Source: Blastopirellula sp. J2-11
GTDB lineage: Bacteria; Planctomycetota; Planctomycetia; Pirellulales; Pirellulaceae
Assembly: GCF_024584705.1 (NCBI RefSeq)
Contig: NZ_CP097384.1
Span: forward strand, 6,076,001 to 6,140,000
Direction of reading: 5' to 3'
DNA length: 64,000 nt
The notes under the pieces are model-generated. The model had not been told where the DNA came from. It did not search any database and saw only the letters and a list, made by a program, of their open reading frames with translations. The translations under genes and the position numbers were made by a program. Shown here one piece after another: positions 1 to 11,951 of the stretch (its first letter is position 1; every line of letters starts with the position of its first letter).

Positions 1-2013
1 GCGAAAGAGAATGTAAAGTCCTCGCCGGTACTGCTCGTCCCCTTTGCTGACATCCCAGCCCTGATTGCGACTGATCGAAGTCAGGCGTTTGTTCATCGGC
101 GGCCGAATGCTAGGACCGCCGATTTTTGGATTGAGCAGCCCACTGGACGAGAGAGCAAGGTCGCGAATGATTTCCCCTTCCAAGCGACAACGAAATTGTC
201 TGCCTAACAAAAGATTATCCGGATCGCGTTTTTGCAGTTGATCCGTCATTTGCGAGCTTTGCTGATAAGTCGCAGAGAGGACAATCTGCTTGATCAGCGC
301 TTTCCTGCTCCAGTCGTTCTTCACCAACTCACTCGCCAACCAGTCGAGCAGTTCTGGGTGCGTGGGAGGATCGCCGGCGACGCCCAAATTTTCTTCCGTG
401 CGGAACAAGCCTTCCTGAAACAAATGTTGCCAAAGATGATTCGCGGCTGTTCGCGAAGTCAAAGGATGCTTGGGGTCGACCAGCCAGCGCGCCAAGTCGA
501 GTCGATCGGCGACTTCGTGTCGCTGTTCCAGCGGAGGCAAAAATTGCGGCGTCGCAGGATAGACCCGTTGCGTCGGCTGCCTGAAATCTCCGCGATAGTG
601 GATGTGCGTCTTCCGTGGTTTCGAAGACTCCTGCATCGCCTGAGCGATCATCTCGACCGGTTCTGGCCTCTGGCTGGTCAGCGATTCGTATTCGGTTAAC
701 AGCTCATTGGTATCGGTTTGCAAATCGGCCAACCAATGTTCGAGCGCTTCTTTTTCACTCTCCGTACGACGACTGGTCGGCTTGGAGAGGGTAACCAAAA
801 ACTGGTCGAGCAAAGCGCTTTGAGCAGGACCGAGCAGCTCTTCCTGGTGACGAATGCGGTTGGCGATTTTTTGCAGCTGTTGTTCCCGTTTTTCAATTAC
901 CGCAGGCTTTTCCGACTTTCCGTCGCGATAACCGAGCACCAGCTTCTTGGGCTCCAGGTTATTGAAGAACGCGTATAGCTGATAGAACTCTTGATGCGTG
1001 ATCGGATCAAATTTGTGCGTATGGCATTCCGCACAACCAACCGTTAAGCCCAGCCAGATGGTTCCAACCGTACTTAGTCGATCCACGGTCTGAATAACGC
1101 GATCCGCTTCTTTGTCGACGCCTGCTTCCGTATTCTTCATCGCGTTGCTGTGGAAGCCGGTCGCGATCTGCTGCGACATCGTCGAATCATCAAGCAAATC
1201 CCCGGCGATCTGCTCGATCGTGAATTCGTCGTACGGCAGATCGTTGTTGATCGCCGTGATTACCCAATCGCGATAGCGCCAAGCGTCTGGCCGCAGCTCG
1301 TCTCCCAAATAGCCATTGCTGTCGGCGTATCGAGCCAGGTCCAGCCAATGCCGACCCCAACGCTCTCCAAAGTGCTCGGATGCAAGCAGCTCATCCACGA
1401 TGCGCTCGTAAGCCTGATCGCTGGGGTCTTTGACAAAGCGCTGAACCGCTTCGAAGGGGGGAGGGAGCCCAATTAAATCAAGATACAGTCGCCGGATCAA
1501 TGTTTGCGGTGAAGCTTGCGGACTTGGCGACATGCCTGCGGACTGGAGTCGGGCAAGGACGAAATGATCGATCTCGTTGCGCGGCCAATCGTCGCCGCCA
1601 ACGTTTGGCAATTCAGGACGTTGCACGGTTTGGAAGGACCAATGTTCGGCGTAGGGAGCGCCATCTTCGACCCAACGCTTCAGGATTTCTTTCTCTTGGG
1701 TGGTCAAAGATTTTCCGGTCTCCGGCGGCGGCATTTGCGAAAATTCGTCACTAGTGAACACGCGCTGGATCAGCTCACTCTCGTCGGAAGAACCGGGAAC
1801 AATGGCGGCGACCCCGCTATCAAGCGCACGGATTGCATCCTTACGAACATCGAGACGGAGACCGGCTTCACGAACTTCCGTGTCGGGACCATGACACGCG
1901 AAACAACGCGCCGAGAGAATCGGCAGAACCTCTTGAGCAAAATCAGGCGGCTCCGCCGCGGCAGTGCAAACCGGCAGCGACAGAACCAGCAGTAAAGCAA
2001 TTCGAAATACCAT
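1..2013 (-). CDS. PSCyt1/DUF1549/DUF1553 secreted protein, 3' part cut by window edge
   Basis: The minus frame stays open from the left edge to an ATG at 2013; a second in-frame ATG lies at 2019. The protein begins with a signal peptide and then a planctomycete cytochrome-c-like domain with the heme motif CFACH near residue 35. A DUF1549 region follows, with a second CxxCH (CAECH) typical of these proteins. The DUF1553 part includes the family's SKGDEQYRRGLY stretch at the window edge. About 670 codons are visible; full members are often 800-1000 residues. The family is very abundant in Planctomycetota and is thought to sit on the cell surface or in the periplasm, but its reaction is unknown. 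It diverges from the DUF1559 gene at 2414, and the two families often occur together. No clear ribosome-binding site decides between the two ATGs. Confidence 0.9.
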   Translation of the reverse strand, partial: MVFRIALLLVLSLPVCTAAAEPPDFAQEVLPILSARCFACHGPDTEVREAGLRLDVRKDAIRALDSGVAAIVPGSSDESELIQRVFTSDEFSQMPPPETGKSLTTQEKEILKRWVEDGAPYAEHWSFQTVQRPELPNVGGDDWPRNEIDHFVLARLQSAGMSPSPQASPQTLIRRLYLDLIGLPPPFEAVQRFVKDPSDQAYERIVDELLASEHFGERWGRHWLDLARYADSNGYLGDELRPDAWRYRDWVITAINNDLPYDEFTIEQIAGDLLDDSTMSQQIATGFHSNAMKNTEAGVDKEADRVIQTVDRLSTVGTIWLGLTVGCAECHTHKFDPITHQEFYQLYAFFNNLEPKKLVLGYRDGKSEKPAVIEKREQQLQKIANRIRHQEELLGPAQSALLDQFLVTLSKPTSRRTESEKEALEHWLADLQTDTNELLTEYESLTSQRPEPVEMIAQAMQESSKPRKTHIHYRGDFRQPTQRVYPATPQFLPPLEQRHEVADRLDLARWLVDPKHPLTSRTAANHLWQHLFQEGLFRTEENLGVAGDPPTHPELLDWLASELVKNDWSRKALIKQIVLSATYQQSSQMTDQLQKRDPDNLLLGRQFRCRLEGEIIRDLALSSSGLLNPKIGGPSIRPPMNKRLTSISRNQGWDVSKGDEQYRRGLYILFR

Positions 2014-2019
2014 GGGCAT

Positions 2020-2413
2020 TGTTATTTCAGCATTACTTGGGAGACGGCAAGAGCCAAAGTGGCCTTCGCGGCCGCAAAGGCAAAGTAGGCGGGTTACTCC
2101 TAGTCGTTCCTCCACACCGGTTGTTCATGGCGCAATCTTCGAAAACTTTTGCTGCAACCCATTCCATCGAGCCATTTAGACCCGCACTAAGGGAGGAAGT
2201 TTTCCTGTCAGAGCAAACATCAGCCGATTTTAGTATGTAAATCTAATCCCCGGTTAATTTCTCAAAAAAAGGGGATTTCTGATTTTCTGCCATGAACTCG
2301 CAAGTTTTTCGACGACCAATGGACGGATGAGGTGTTGATACCATCTCACCTGCCGGCGTTGATCCAGCGCTCTTTTCATACCACCTTTTCTGTTCTTTTC
2401 TCGAGGAATACGC
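2020..2413. promoter_or_regulatory. divergent intergenic region
   Basis: This gap of about 390 bases separates two divergent genes and must hold both promoters, though I cannot place either with confidence. It contains one inverted repeat, AATCCCC at 2245-2251 and GGGGATT at 2271-2277, with an A run in the loop. A good Shine-Dalgarno, GAGGA at 2403-2407, precedes the DUF1559 start. No gene is seen. Confidence 0.4.
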
Positions 2414-3421
2414 ATGTCTCGCAGCAAATCTAGGGGCCGTTCCGGATTTACTCTGGTCGAACTGCTCGTCGTCATCGCCATCATCGGCGTCTTGATCGCA
2501 CTACTCCTACCGGCGGTCCAGCAAGCGCGCGAAGCCGCGAGACGTATGTCTTGCCAAAACAATCTCAAGCAAATCGCGCTGGGATTGCACAACTACCATG
2601 ACACGTATTTGTCGTTCCCGATTGGTTCGCGGCATTCCTCGGGTAATCTAGCGGACCCCGGTTTTGGCGTCTCTTGGTGGTTAGGAATGCTCCCCTTCAT
2701 CGAGCAAGGAAATCTCTCCGATCAATTGACGGTTGTCGGTAACCATCCAGGCAGCCTATCGAGCGGCGGTGGCGGCGCTTATGACGGGCATTCCGTTAAC
2801 GGTCCCATTGTGAACGACAAGGAAATCACCGCGATGATCTGCCCTTCGAGTCCCTTGCAGGCGGTCCGAAGTTCTGGCTATACGTACACAATCACTTGCC
2901 CCCAATACACGGGCATCTCCGGCGCAGCCAATGACATGCTCGGGTTTTCGGCGAATTCTACGACCCGCGAATGGGTCGGCTACCAAAGCGGCGTCGCTTC
3001 TATCGGCGGGATGCTGACTCCTCTCAAAGCAGTGAAGATGCGCGATGCGACGGATGGGCTGTCCAATACGATCATCGTAGGAGAGCAATCCGATTTTGTC
3101 GCGGACACGAGCGGCAACAAAACCGCCACGATCAATAACCATCAAGGATTCATGTGCGGAATCAATAAAACCGCATTTGGATTCAGCGAAAGAACTTTCA
3201 ACACCACGACGATCATGTATCCGATCAACGGCTCCACGCTCGCACTTACCGGCGTCAAAAATAATGACGGCCTCAACAATGGGATTTTCTCGGCGCATCC
3301 AGGCGGAGCCCAAGTAGCGGTCAGCGATGGCTCCGTTCGCTTCCTCAGCGAAAACCTCAATCTCACGACGCTCAAGCTACTTGCAACACGAGATGATGGG
3401 AAAGTGTTAGGCAGTTTTTAG
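2414..3421 (+). CDS. DUF1559 prepilin-like protein
   Basis: 335 residues. It starts with a type II secretion/type IV pilin-like N-methylation motif (GFTLVE, Gly11-Phe12, Glu16), continues into a hydrophobic helix and the family signature [13 protein letters not shown], then [14 protein letters not shown]. Near the C-terminus is the usual HPGG...DGSVRF block. These proteins are greatly expanded in Planctomycetota. They are predicted to be processed by a prepilin peptidase and anchored or assembled at the membrane; their role is not established. GAGGA lies 6 bases before the ATG. An intrinsic terminator follows directly, so the gene is probably transcribed on its own. A second member is at 45068-46096. 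Confidence 0.95.
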   Translation: MSRSKSRGRSGFTLVELLVVIAIIGVLIALLLPAVQQAREAARRMSCQNNLKQIALGLHNYHDTYLSFPIGSRHSSGNLADPGFGVSWWLGMLPFIEQGNLSDQLTVVGNHPGSLSSGGGGAYDGHSVNGPIVNDKEITAMICPSSPLQAVRSSGYTYTITCPQYTGISGAANDMLGFSANSTTREWVGYQSGVASIGGMLTPLKAVKMRDATDGLSNTIIVGEQSDFVADTSGNKTATINNHQGFMCGINKTAFGFSERTFNTTTIMYPINGSTLALTGVKNNDGLNNGIFSAHPGGAQVAVSDGSVRFLSENLNLTTLKLLATRDDGKVLGSF

Positions 3422-3451
3422 TACGCACAGACTTCCTGCTTTTTCAGTTGA

Positions 3452-3473
3452 GGGGCGAGTGAGCGCCCCTTTT
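3452..3473 (+). terminator. intrinsic terminator after DUF1559 gene
   Basis: A six-pair GC stem (GGGGCG / CGCCCC) with a six-base loop is followed by TTTT. It begins 31 bases after the DUF1559 stop codon. Confidence 0.8.
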
Positions 3474-3566
3474 CTGACACGCTTTCCACGCATCATCCGC
3501 TCGACCATACGCGGCGATTCCCTACGCTTCTCCACCTTTGATAACTCAATATTGACTGGTGCTTTC

Positions 3567-4667
3567 ATGCTATTTGGCGCTGCTCACCCGCGCAGACGAC
3601 ACCATCGTTTCTTTGTTTGTTTTGCACTATTTTTGGGCAGCGGATGCGGCGTCAGCATGACGCCCAACGCTTTGATGACTTTGCCAGAAAAATCAGAGGA
3701 CCCGACGCCGGAAGAGTTGCAACGAACCGCCGACAACTTGTATGTCGAAGCGAAATTTGACAGTTCTTTTGACGGCACTGCGCAACCGTTGCGATATGCA
3801 TTGCCTGAAATGCAAACCGAGGGCGCTCGACCTGTACTGATTTTTCTTCACTCTTGGAGCAGCGACTATCGGCTTCATAAACAAGCTTGGCTGGACGAAA
3901 CGCTGGAGCGGGGCTGGATATTTGTCGAACCCAATTTCCGCGGTCCCAACAATGATCCGCTGGCCTGCGGCTCACCAGCCGCTCGCGCGGATATTTTGGA
4001 CAGCGTTGATTTTGCAATTCGAAAACTTGGTGCAGATCCGCAACGCATCTATTTGGCGGGCGCTTCCGGGGGTGGTCACATGGCGATGTTAATGGCATCG
4101 CGCCATCCTGAGCGGTTTACGGCAGTTTCGACTTGGGTGGGGATTAGTGATCTGACGCAGTGGTATCAAGACCATTGCGTCGATGGCGAACCGAAACGAT
4201 ACGCGCAAATGATCGCCAAAAGCTGCGGCGGATCTCCGGGCGAGAGCGCAGAGGTAGATGCGGAATATTACGAAAGGTCCCCCATTCACTGGATCACGCA
4301 ATTGGGCGACTTACCGCTCGACATCGCCGCCGGAGTTCATGACGGGCAGACAGGAGCGGTCCCTTTCCAACACTCGGTTCGACTGTTTAACAAATTTGCC
4401 GCGAGCAGAAATGCCGACCTCGTGAGCGAAATCGAAATGCAACAACTTTGGGATCATGCCGAGCTCGATGTTCCTCTGCCGCAGGATACGCTCGTCGATT
4501 CCGACTATGGTCGAGACATCAAAATGCGACGACAGGCAGGCCCCGCTCGTCTCACGATTTTTGAAGGTGGTCATGAAGGACTCGCCCAAGCTGCTTGCGG
4601 TTGGTTAGAGCAATTCGAGAGAACGACACAACCATCCTTTGTTGCCGTTACATCGGTCGCAGAGTGA
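3567..4667 (+). CDS. lipoprotein alpha/beta-hydrolase (S9-like esterase)
   Basis: 366 residues from the ATG at 3567. An upstream in-frame start at 3459 would lie inside the preceding terminator, whereas 3567 gives a signal peptide ending in the lipobox LGSGC, so the protein should be a lipid-anchored periplasmic or surface enzyme. The hydrolase fold is shown by the nucleophile elbow GASGGG, a later acidic loop GVHDGQ and a C-terminal EGGHEG, which supply a plausible Ser-Asp-His triad. The closest families are prolyl-oligopeptidase-like and feruloyl/acetyl-xylan esterases. The substrate cannot be told from sequence. It sits between the DUF1559 protein and a second lipoprotein, suggesting an envelope role. 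Confidence 0.8.
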   Translation: MLFGAAHPRRRHHRFFVCFALFLGSGCGVSMTPNALMTLPEKSEDPTPEELQRTADNLYVEAKFDSSFDGTAQPLRYALPEMQTEGARPVLIFLHSWSSDYRLHKQAWLDETLERGWIFVEPNFRGPNNDPLACGSPAARADILDSVDFAIRKLGADPQRIYLAGASGGGHMAMLMASRHPERFTAVSTWVGISDLTQWYQDHCVDGEPKRYAQMIAKSCGGSPGESAEVDAEYYERSPIHWITQLGDLPLDIAAGVHDGQTGAVPFQHSVRLFNKFAASRNADLVSEIEMQQLWDHAELDVPLPQDTLVDSDYGRDIKMRRQAGPARLTIFEGGHEGLAQAACGWLEQFERTTQPSFVAVTSVAE

Positions 4668-4848
4668 ACCTCATCCGGACAGATGAAAGCAATTATTCGG
4701 TTCGAGTTTATTTGGAAAGTTCGAGTGGAGCATGTCCCGAAGCTGTTGGTGTTGACGACTGACGCGCATGCTCCAGTTCATCCGTGACGCAACTTGCCAA
4801 GCAGACTCTATATCAGTATTCCTTCCTTTGAAAACTGGATACGACCCC

Positions 4849-5295
4849 ATGTATGCGAGTCGCTTTGTTTATTTATTCCTTTTGGCGGGCGCGACCGTCT
4901 CCGGATTGGTCGGATGCGGTCACAAGTCAAATCTTCCCGGAGAAACCGGTGTCGTTCGCGGTCGCGTGATTTATGGATCTGGGACGATTCCTGAAGGTTC
5001 TTCGATCGTGATGTTGCATGTAAAAACCGGCATTCCGGCAACAGGGCTAACCGACGCATCAGGAAAGTTCGCCATGGAAATGCGAAATGGTTCCGATATT
5101 CTTGTCGGTGACTATGTCGTTAATATTAAACCGCCGGGAGAAATTGGAGACGAAGTCTTCGTGATTTCGCCGGCAACGGTTCCGGACGATTGGAACAAAG
5201 TTCCGAAAAAATACTGGAACGTGAAGACGAGCGGCGAGACGTTCGTCGTCGATCCAGGCGATAACTTTTACGAATTCACGCTTACCGACAAGTAA
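4849..5295 (+). CDS. lipoprotein with transthyretin-like/carboxypeptidase-regulatory domain
   Basis: 148 residues. The start at 4849 is chosen because it puts a clean signal peptide and lipobox (LVGC) at the N-terminus; an in-frame ATG at 4768 would add a non-signal extension. After the lipid-anchored Cys comes a beta-rich domain with V-x-G-x-V and G-x-T-D-x-x-G-x-F blocks, as in the carboxypeptidase-regulatory-like fold. Planctomycete genomes hold many such small lipoproteins, often near DUF1559 genes; this window has a second pair (44553-45014 with 45068-46096). Function unknown. Confidence 0.8.
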   Translation: MYASRFVYLFLLAGATVSGLVGCGHKSNLPGETGVVRGRVIYGSGTIPEGSSIVMLHVKTGIPATGLTDASGKFAMEMRNGSDILVGDYVVNIKPPGEIGDEVFVISPATVPDDWNKVPKKYWNVKTSGETFVVDPGDNFYEFTLTDK

Positions 5296-5463
5296 CGAGC
5301 AGCAATCCATGCCATCGCTCCAATGGAGAAAATGGACAGGCACGCTCTGGTTGTTGATTCGTTTTGAAATAGTATTGTTGGTGCAAGCGGCGAACTTTTA
5401 ATACTGAACGGTAACACGCTGATTTTTGATCTTCTTGCGCCAGAAGTCCTCGAAAGGGAGATC

Positions 5464-6069
5464 ATGTCAGAGTTCTACTCGTCTTTGGGCGTCAAGGTGA
5501 CGGGATTGAACCGAGAAGTCGACGAATTTGATAAGGATCTGGACGCTCGTGAAACTAACATGCGACTGGACTTTGAACAGCTGCTGCAAGCCAATCGCGA
5601 CAAAATCATGCTTTACCTGACGGCGCTCGTCAACAACATCGCCGATGCCGAGGATCTCTGCCAACGTATCAGCATTGTGATGTGGAAAAAGTTTGTCGAC
5701 TATGATCACTCCCGTAGTTTTCTTTCCTGGGCCTGCGGCGTCGCGCGCCTGGAAGCCTACAATTTTCGCCGAGCAAGAGCTGCCGACCGCCTGTTAGCGC
5801 GGACCGATCTGCAGCAACTTCTGGCGATTTCGTTAGAGAATTTTGACCAAGAGGCGGCCGAACAGCGACTAGCGGCGCTGCGAAAATGTTTGCAATCGCT
5901 GCCCGAGTTAGAGCAATCTTTTCTGCGGCAGATTTATTGGGAAGGACGTTCTTCCGACTCGATTGCTGACGAACTCGGTTGTTCGACAAGAACTTTTTAT
6001 AACCGCATGTACTTGCTCCGCCGCCGACTCTCAAAATGCGTTTCCCGACGTTTGCGAACCGATTCATAG
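5464..6069 (+). CDS. ECF-type RNA polymerase sigma factor
   Basis: 201 residues. Region 2 is recognisable around residues 35-110 (NIADAEDLCQ, then FLSWACGVARLEAYNFRR) and region 4 at the C-terminus (LEQSFLRQIYWEGRSSDSIADELGCS, a helix-turn-helix, followed by a basic tail). The spacing and motifs match the planctomycete/verrucomicrobial ECF group found with FecR-domain genes. A Shine-Dalgarno, AAGGGAG, precedes the ATG by a few bases. The FecR-type gene follows 44 bases downstream on the same strand, so the two are probably co-transcribed and functionally coupled, with the membrane protein sensing or restraining the sigma factor. Confidence 0.93.
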   Translation: MSEFYSSLGVKVTGLNREVDEFDKDLDARETNMRLDFEQLLQANRDKIMLYLTALVNNIADAEDLCQRISIVMWKKFVDYDHSRSFLSWACGVARLEAYNFRRARAADRLLARTDLQQLLAISLENFDQEAAEQRLAALRKCLQSLPELEQSFLRQIYWEGRSSDSIADELGCSTRTFYNRMYLLRRRLSKCVSRRLRTDS

Positions 6070-6113
6070 TATGCCATACGGCGCTGGCGAAAATTTCCCG
6101 AAGAGAGCCCAAT

Positions 6114-7688
6114 ATGAGCCATCCTGACCTCCATCGAATTTTGCCGCTCGTCGAAGCGAGCCTGGCGGGGCAATTGACGCCGCAGCAAAAAGATGATCTG
6201 GAGAATGCGCTGGCGGAATCGGAAGAAGTCCGCATCGCCTATCTGCAGGCGATGAGCATGCATTTGGATCTCGATCAACTAAGTCGAACCGACGAGGATG
6301 TGCCCACGACGACGAATATCGCACATCGGTTGTCGCAGCCATCGCCCCAAAGAGGGAAACGCAGGTTCATCGCAGCGAGTCTGGCCGCCTGCTTGCTAGC
6401 CGGCTTGTTCGGCGTTTACTTCTTCACACTGAAGGCCAACGAGTCGCAAATCTCGACTCCACTAGGCCAAGTTGAAGACACGTCTCCTGTGATCGTGGAG
6501 GTCGCCAGCGCCGTGATCTTCGGGGAAGGTGGTGCTCCTAGTCCGGGACAGCGCATCACCATTGGCCGCAAGTACATCCTGACACAAGGCTATCTAGCGA
6601 TCCGCTTTCATTCCGGCGCTCGCGCCGTACTGCAGGCTCCCTCCGTATTTTCCGCGATGGGAAAAGAGAATCTGCTGGTTCGCTCCGGTCAATGCTCCGT
6701 GTTCGCGCCGCCTGGCGCCGAAGGTTTTCAGCTCCAGAGTCCCTCGGCGGAAATCGTGGACTTGGGAACCAGGTTTGTCGTCAATGTGGCCGAGACCGGC
6801 GAGACCCAGCTCTCCGTCATCGAGGGGGAAGCAACGATGTCGGCCCTCGAAAATCCTCAATCCAAGCCGATCATGCATCTTCATGTTGGAGACGCCGCCC
6901 AGGTCGATCCGGGATCCCCGCCTCGTCGCCTGAAAGCTGCCAGCGGATCGCTGGCCTATCGAGAAAAGCTGCCCGATCGCGTCGTGAGCTATGAAGCGAC
7001 GATGATTGATTCATTGGCGAACGAACTGCTCAGTATTACGATTCAGCGCGACGGCGTGATCGGCGTCTATGAGCGCAAAGATCTCGTGCGAGCCGGCGTC
7101 GTCGAGTTTTCGGGAAGGATCGATGCGGCCACCTTTTGCACGCGAATGGGAGATTCCCTTCCGGAAGGGAAAGCGCGACTTTCGCTTCTCGACGGGGACT
7201 TTAGCTTGGTGACCGGCATCATCAATCCGGTGAGCAGCGAAACGCAGCCGGTTTGCATGGCCGTTGAATTTGAAGAGCCGATCATCAATGCTCCAGGACC
7301 GGACATCGTGCTTTTTGATCTGCAGTTGCTTGTCTATGATCCCGACGGTGACAAGGTTCACCTTCGGTCTGGTGATGACCGTTTGTTACGCCCTGAGCTG
7401 ATGATCGAAAAGTTTGATATCGGGCTCAACTCACCTTCCGCACTTGATCTATTGCCGCATTGCACCTATCTCTCGTTGGAGCGTACGACATCGGTCGATG
7501 ATCTCGTCAACAAGCAATTCATGCATGGGCGACAGGTCAATATTGATTCACGAGCTCTGGCGGTGGGCGTCGATTTGAGCAGTCTGGGATATCAAGAGGG
7601 AGAATCGTTAAAGCGGCTCGAATTCTTGCATCCGACCAATGGAGTGGATCCGGTCTTGATTGTCGGATTACGTTCCCTGAATCCGTAA
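6114..7688 (+). CDS. FecR-domain single-pass membrane protein
   Basis: 524 residues from the ATG at 6114; in-frame codons further up overlap the sigma gene. The N-terminus (about 1-80) is cytoplasmic and resembles the anti-sigma-like leader of planctomycete FecR proteins. One transmembrane helix lies at about 85-106. The FecR region follows at about 140-245 (GARAVLQAPSVF, VDLGTRFVVNV, VIEGEA). The C-terminal half is extracytoplasmic and of unknown fold. With the sigma factor directly upstream, a sigma-control role is likely by analogy with FecR/FecI, but no outer-membrane receptor is next to it. It converges with the sulfatase at 7718. Confidence 0.85.
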   Translation: MSHPDLHRILPLVEASLAGQLTPQQKDDLENALAESEEVRIAYLQAMSMHLDLDQLSRTDEDVPTTTNIAHRLSQPSPQRGKRRFIAASLAACLLAGLFGVYFFTLKANESQISTPLGQVEDTSPVIVEVASAVIFGEGGAPSPGQRITIGRKYILTQGYLAIRFHSGARAVLQAPSVFSAMGKENLLVRSGQCSVFAPPGAEGFQLQSPSAEIVDLGTRFVVNVAETGETQLSVIEGEATMSALENPQSKPIMHLHVGDAAQVDPGSPPRRLKAASGSLAYREKLPDRVVSYEATMIDSLANELLSITIQRDGVIGVYERKDLVRAGVVEFSGRIDAATFCTRMGDSLPEGKARLSLLDGDFSLVTGIINPVSSETQPVCMAVEFEEPIINAPGPDIVLFDLQLLVYDPDGDKVHLRSGDDRLLRPELMIEKFDIGLNSPSALDLLPHCTYLSLERTTSVDDLVNKQFMHGRQVNIDSRALAVGVDLSSLGYQEGESLKRLEFLHPTNGVDPVLIVGLRSLNP

Positions 7689-7717
7689 CGTTACGTTCGT
7701 TTCGCAGTTTTGGCTGC

Positions 7718-9829
<2,112 letters not shown>

Positions 9830-9987
9830 GACAGGGCCTGATAGAGGTTAAGACATCCCTCTATCCTATCCAACACCCAGCGCCGGTTCGACTATTTCTG
9901 GCGTTAGCAGCCAGCAGAATGAAAATCGCCGGCACAAAAAAACTTTGGCGAATTGTATTTCAACGCTCCTTGCAAGCCTCCGCTGAA

Positions 9988-11025
9988 CTAGAGAGTCGGA
10001 TCGACGATCACTTTCATCGCGCCCGGCTCTCCCTGGTAAAGTCGCGCAAACCACTCGGGTGCTTGGTCGAGCGAAATCTTGGCGGTGATCAGCGGATCAA
10101 CACGAATCAAGCCGCGCTGCAGCAAATCGATACAGGCCGGATACTCGCCGTTTGACGCGCAGCTTCCATAGACCGTCAACTCGCGACTGACGATCGCTTG
10201 CAGCGGCATCTCGACTTTGGGCGAAAGATTGCCAACCAACGTGATCGCTCCTCCCTTGCGAGTGCTGTCGACTGCGGTTTGAATGGTGCGCGTCGCGCCA
10301 ACAACTTCGATTGCGACATCGGCGCCGCGACCGCCGGTCAGTTTTTTCACTTCGGCGGCCACATCAACAGCGTCCGCTTTCAGGCCGACATCCGCTCCCA
10401 GCTTTTTCGCGAGATCCAAACGGCCTTCGTCCAGATCAATCGCAATCACTTGCGCGGCGCCAGCCAAGCGAATTGCCTGGACGACCAGCAGTCCGATCAT
10501 GCCGCTGCCGACGACAATCGCGGTGTCGCCCAAGACCAGCGGAGCACGATTGGCCGCGTGAACCGCGACCGAAACCGCTTCGATCATCGCCGCATGCTCA
10601 TACGGAAAATCAGCCGGCAGCCGATAACAAATGTGCTGCGGCACCGAAACATACTCGGCGAAAGCCCCATGTCGGCGATATTCGCCGCATGAGACTCCCA
10701 GCACCATCCGATTATCGCACAGGTTGATATGCCCTTGGCGGCAATAAAAACAGACGCCGCAGGAAACCGTCGAGTCGAACGTCACAGAATCGCCGACCTG
10801 ATAGTCGGTCACGGCCGAGCCCACTTTTGAAACGACTCCGGCCGCTTCGTGCCCCATGACCAGCGGCGGAATGCGACGACCAGTGCTGCCATCGTAGCCG
10901 TGAATGTCACTGCCGCAGATGCCGCAAGCTTTGACTTGAATAAGCAGATCATCGGCGCCGATCTCCGGTTCGGCAAATTCGACCACGTTCAACTGCTTGT
11001 ATTCCGACAGCAACATCGCTTTCAT
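9988..11025 (-). CDS. zinc-dependent medium-chain alcohol/polyol dehydrogenase
   Basis: 345 residues, the normal length for the family. Catalytic zinc ligands are Cys37 (GICGSD) and His59-Glu60 (GHE). The structural zinc site is Cys89, Cys92, Cys95 and Cys103. A Rossmann NAD(P)-binding region follows (GSGMIGLL, then AIDLDEGRL; the acidic residue favours NAD). It is closest to sorbitol, threonine or galactitol-phosphate dehydrogenases; the substrate is uncertain. It lies 158 bases upstream-to-downstream of the sulfatase on the same strand, and sugar catabolism would fit, but co-transcription is not shown. Confidence 0.88.
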   Translation of the reverse strand: MKAMLLSEYKQLNVVEFAEPEIGADDLLIQVKACGICGSDIHGYDGSTGRRIPPLVMGHEAAGVVSKVGSAVTDYQVGDSVTFDSTVSCGVCFYCRQGHINLCDNRMVLGVSCGEYRRHGAFAEYVSVPQHICYRLPADFPYEHAAMIEAVSVAVHAANRAPLVLGDTAIVVGSGMIGLLVVQAIRLAGAAQVIAIDLDEGRLDLAKKLGADVGLKADAVDVAAEVKKLTGGRGADVAIEVVGATRTIQTAVDSTRKGGAITLVGNLSPKVEMPLQAIVSRELTVYGSCASNGEYPACIDLLQRGLIRVDPLITAKISLDQAPEWFARLYQGEPGAMKVIVDPTL

Positions 11026-11197
11026 GTTCTACTTCACCTAAAAATGAGACTGTTTGGCTAGACTTATCGTATGCGGCCCGTCGCAGATCGCAATAAGAGG
11101 GACCCAGATTGTCCCGTTCACCAGCCCAAGGAAGTCACGGCGCTGCAGCAAGTTTCGCGTAGCACATGATGGAGAGCGCCTGCCCTCGGTGAATGCG

Positions 11198-11842
11198 TTA
11201 GTGTCGGATCTGGGCGTCGGTTGATTCGACGGCCCGCGCGAAGCGGTATTCCTTCCAGAGGCCACGGCGAAAGACCTCGGCGTTTTGCTGCGCCTCTTCA
11301 AACAGCTTCTCCAAGTCATACGGCCGAGCTTCGCAATCGGGTCGATAGATGGAGAGGCCCTGATAGACCAGGTCGATATTTTGCGATGTGCGCGCCCAAC
11401 CAACGCGCTCTGCCGGCTTGAGTCCCTCCCACATGCTTTCGCGGCCGATCAGGTAAGTCACGCGGTCCTCTAGATAGACCGCCGGCGGCTTCCCCTCTAA
11501 CTGACAGATTGCGAGTCTGACGTAAAAGTCATTTCCCTCTAGCTGGTCAACGACGCGCTGTTTCAGTTGATCCCGTTTCTTGTTCCATGCAGGACTATCA
11601 GCGACAGGCCATTCATGAAAAGGAGCGACGGAAGCAAGTCGGACACGCGCTGTTTTGTCACCAAATCGAATCCGAATATCATCAAGATCCACAACGCTGG
11701 CGACAGTAACAAGGCGTTCCGCTTGAGCGCCGAAGATGTCACGGATTTTGACTTCCTTTTCTTTCGGTTGAGCCCACGCAGGATTCGAAATAGAGATAGC
11801 GCTAGCAATGGCGAGCGACGTCGCCCACAGCAGACGGTGCAT
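11198..11842 (-). CDS. secreted staphylococcal-nuclease-like protein
   Basis: 214 residues from the ATG at 11842, chosen because it starts a signal peptide ending in AWAQ; an in-frame start 138 bases up would bury it. The mature part resembles the SNase beta-barrel: VVDLDDIRIRFGDKTARVRLASV, split here as a VVD-x-D-x-I block and a VRLASV block, and late on FRRGLWKEYRF as in SNase homologues. The usual acidic catalytic cluster after VRL is replaced by an APFHE stretch, so nuclease activity is doubtful. It follows the symporter gene by 110 bases on the same strand. Confidence 0.55.
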   Translation of the reverse strand: MHRLLWATSLAIASAISISNPAWAQPKEKEVKIRDIFGAQAERLVTVASVVDLDDIRIRFGDKTARVRLASVAPFHEWPVADSPAWNKKRDQLKQRVVDQLEGNDFYVRLAICQLEGKPPAVYLEDRVTYLIGRESMWEGLKPAERVGWARTSQNIDLVYQGLSIYRPDCEARPYDLEKLFEEAQQNAEVFRRGLWKEYRFARAVESTDAQIRH

Positions 11843-11951
11843 GATTGGTCTTTGATGGTGAAGAGAGAGCGAGAAGGAGATCGTCACGCCTGCCGGCGCG
11901 CGGAGAGAAGCGAATAGGAGACGAGTGGAGAAGAGATGAGCGTACGCGCCA

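Noticed and set aside
3459-3566. Longer start for the lipoprotein esterase
   Set aside because: It would begin inside the intrinsic terminator of the DUF1559 gene, and the lipobox signal peptide starts at 3567.
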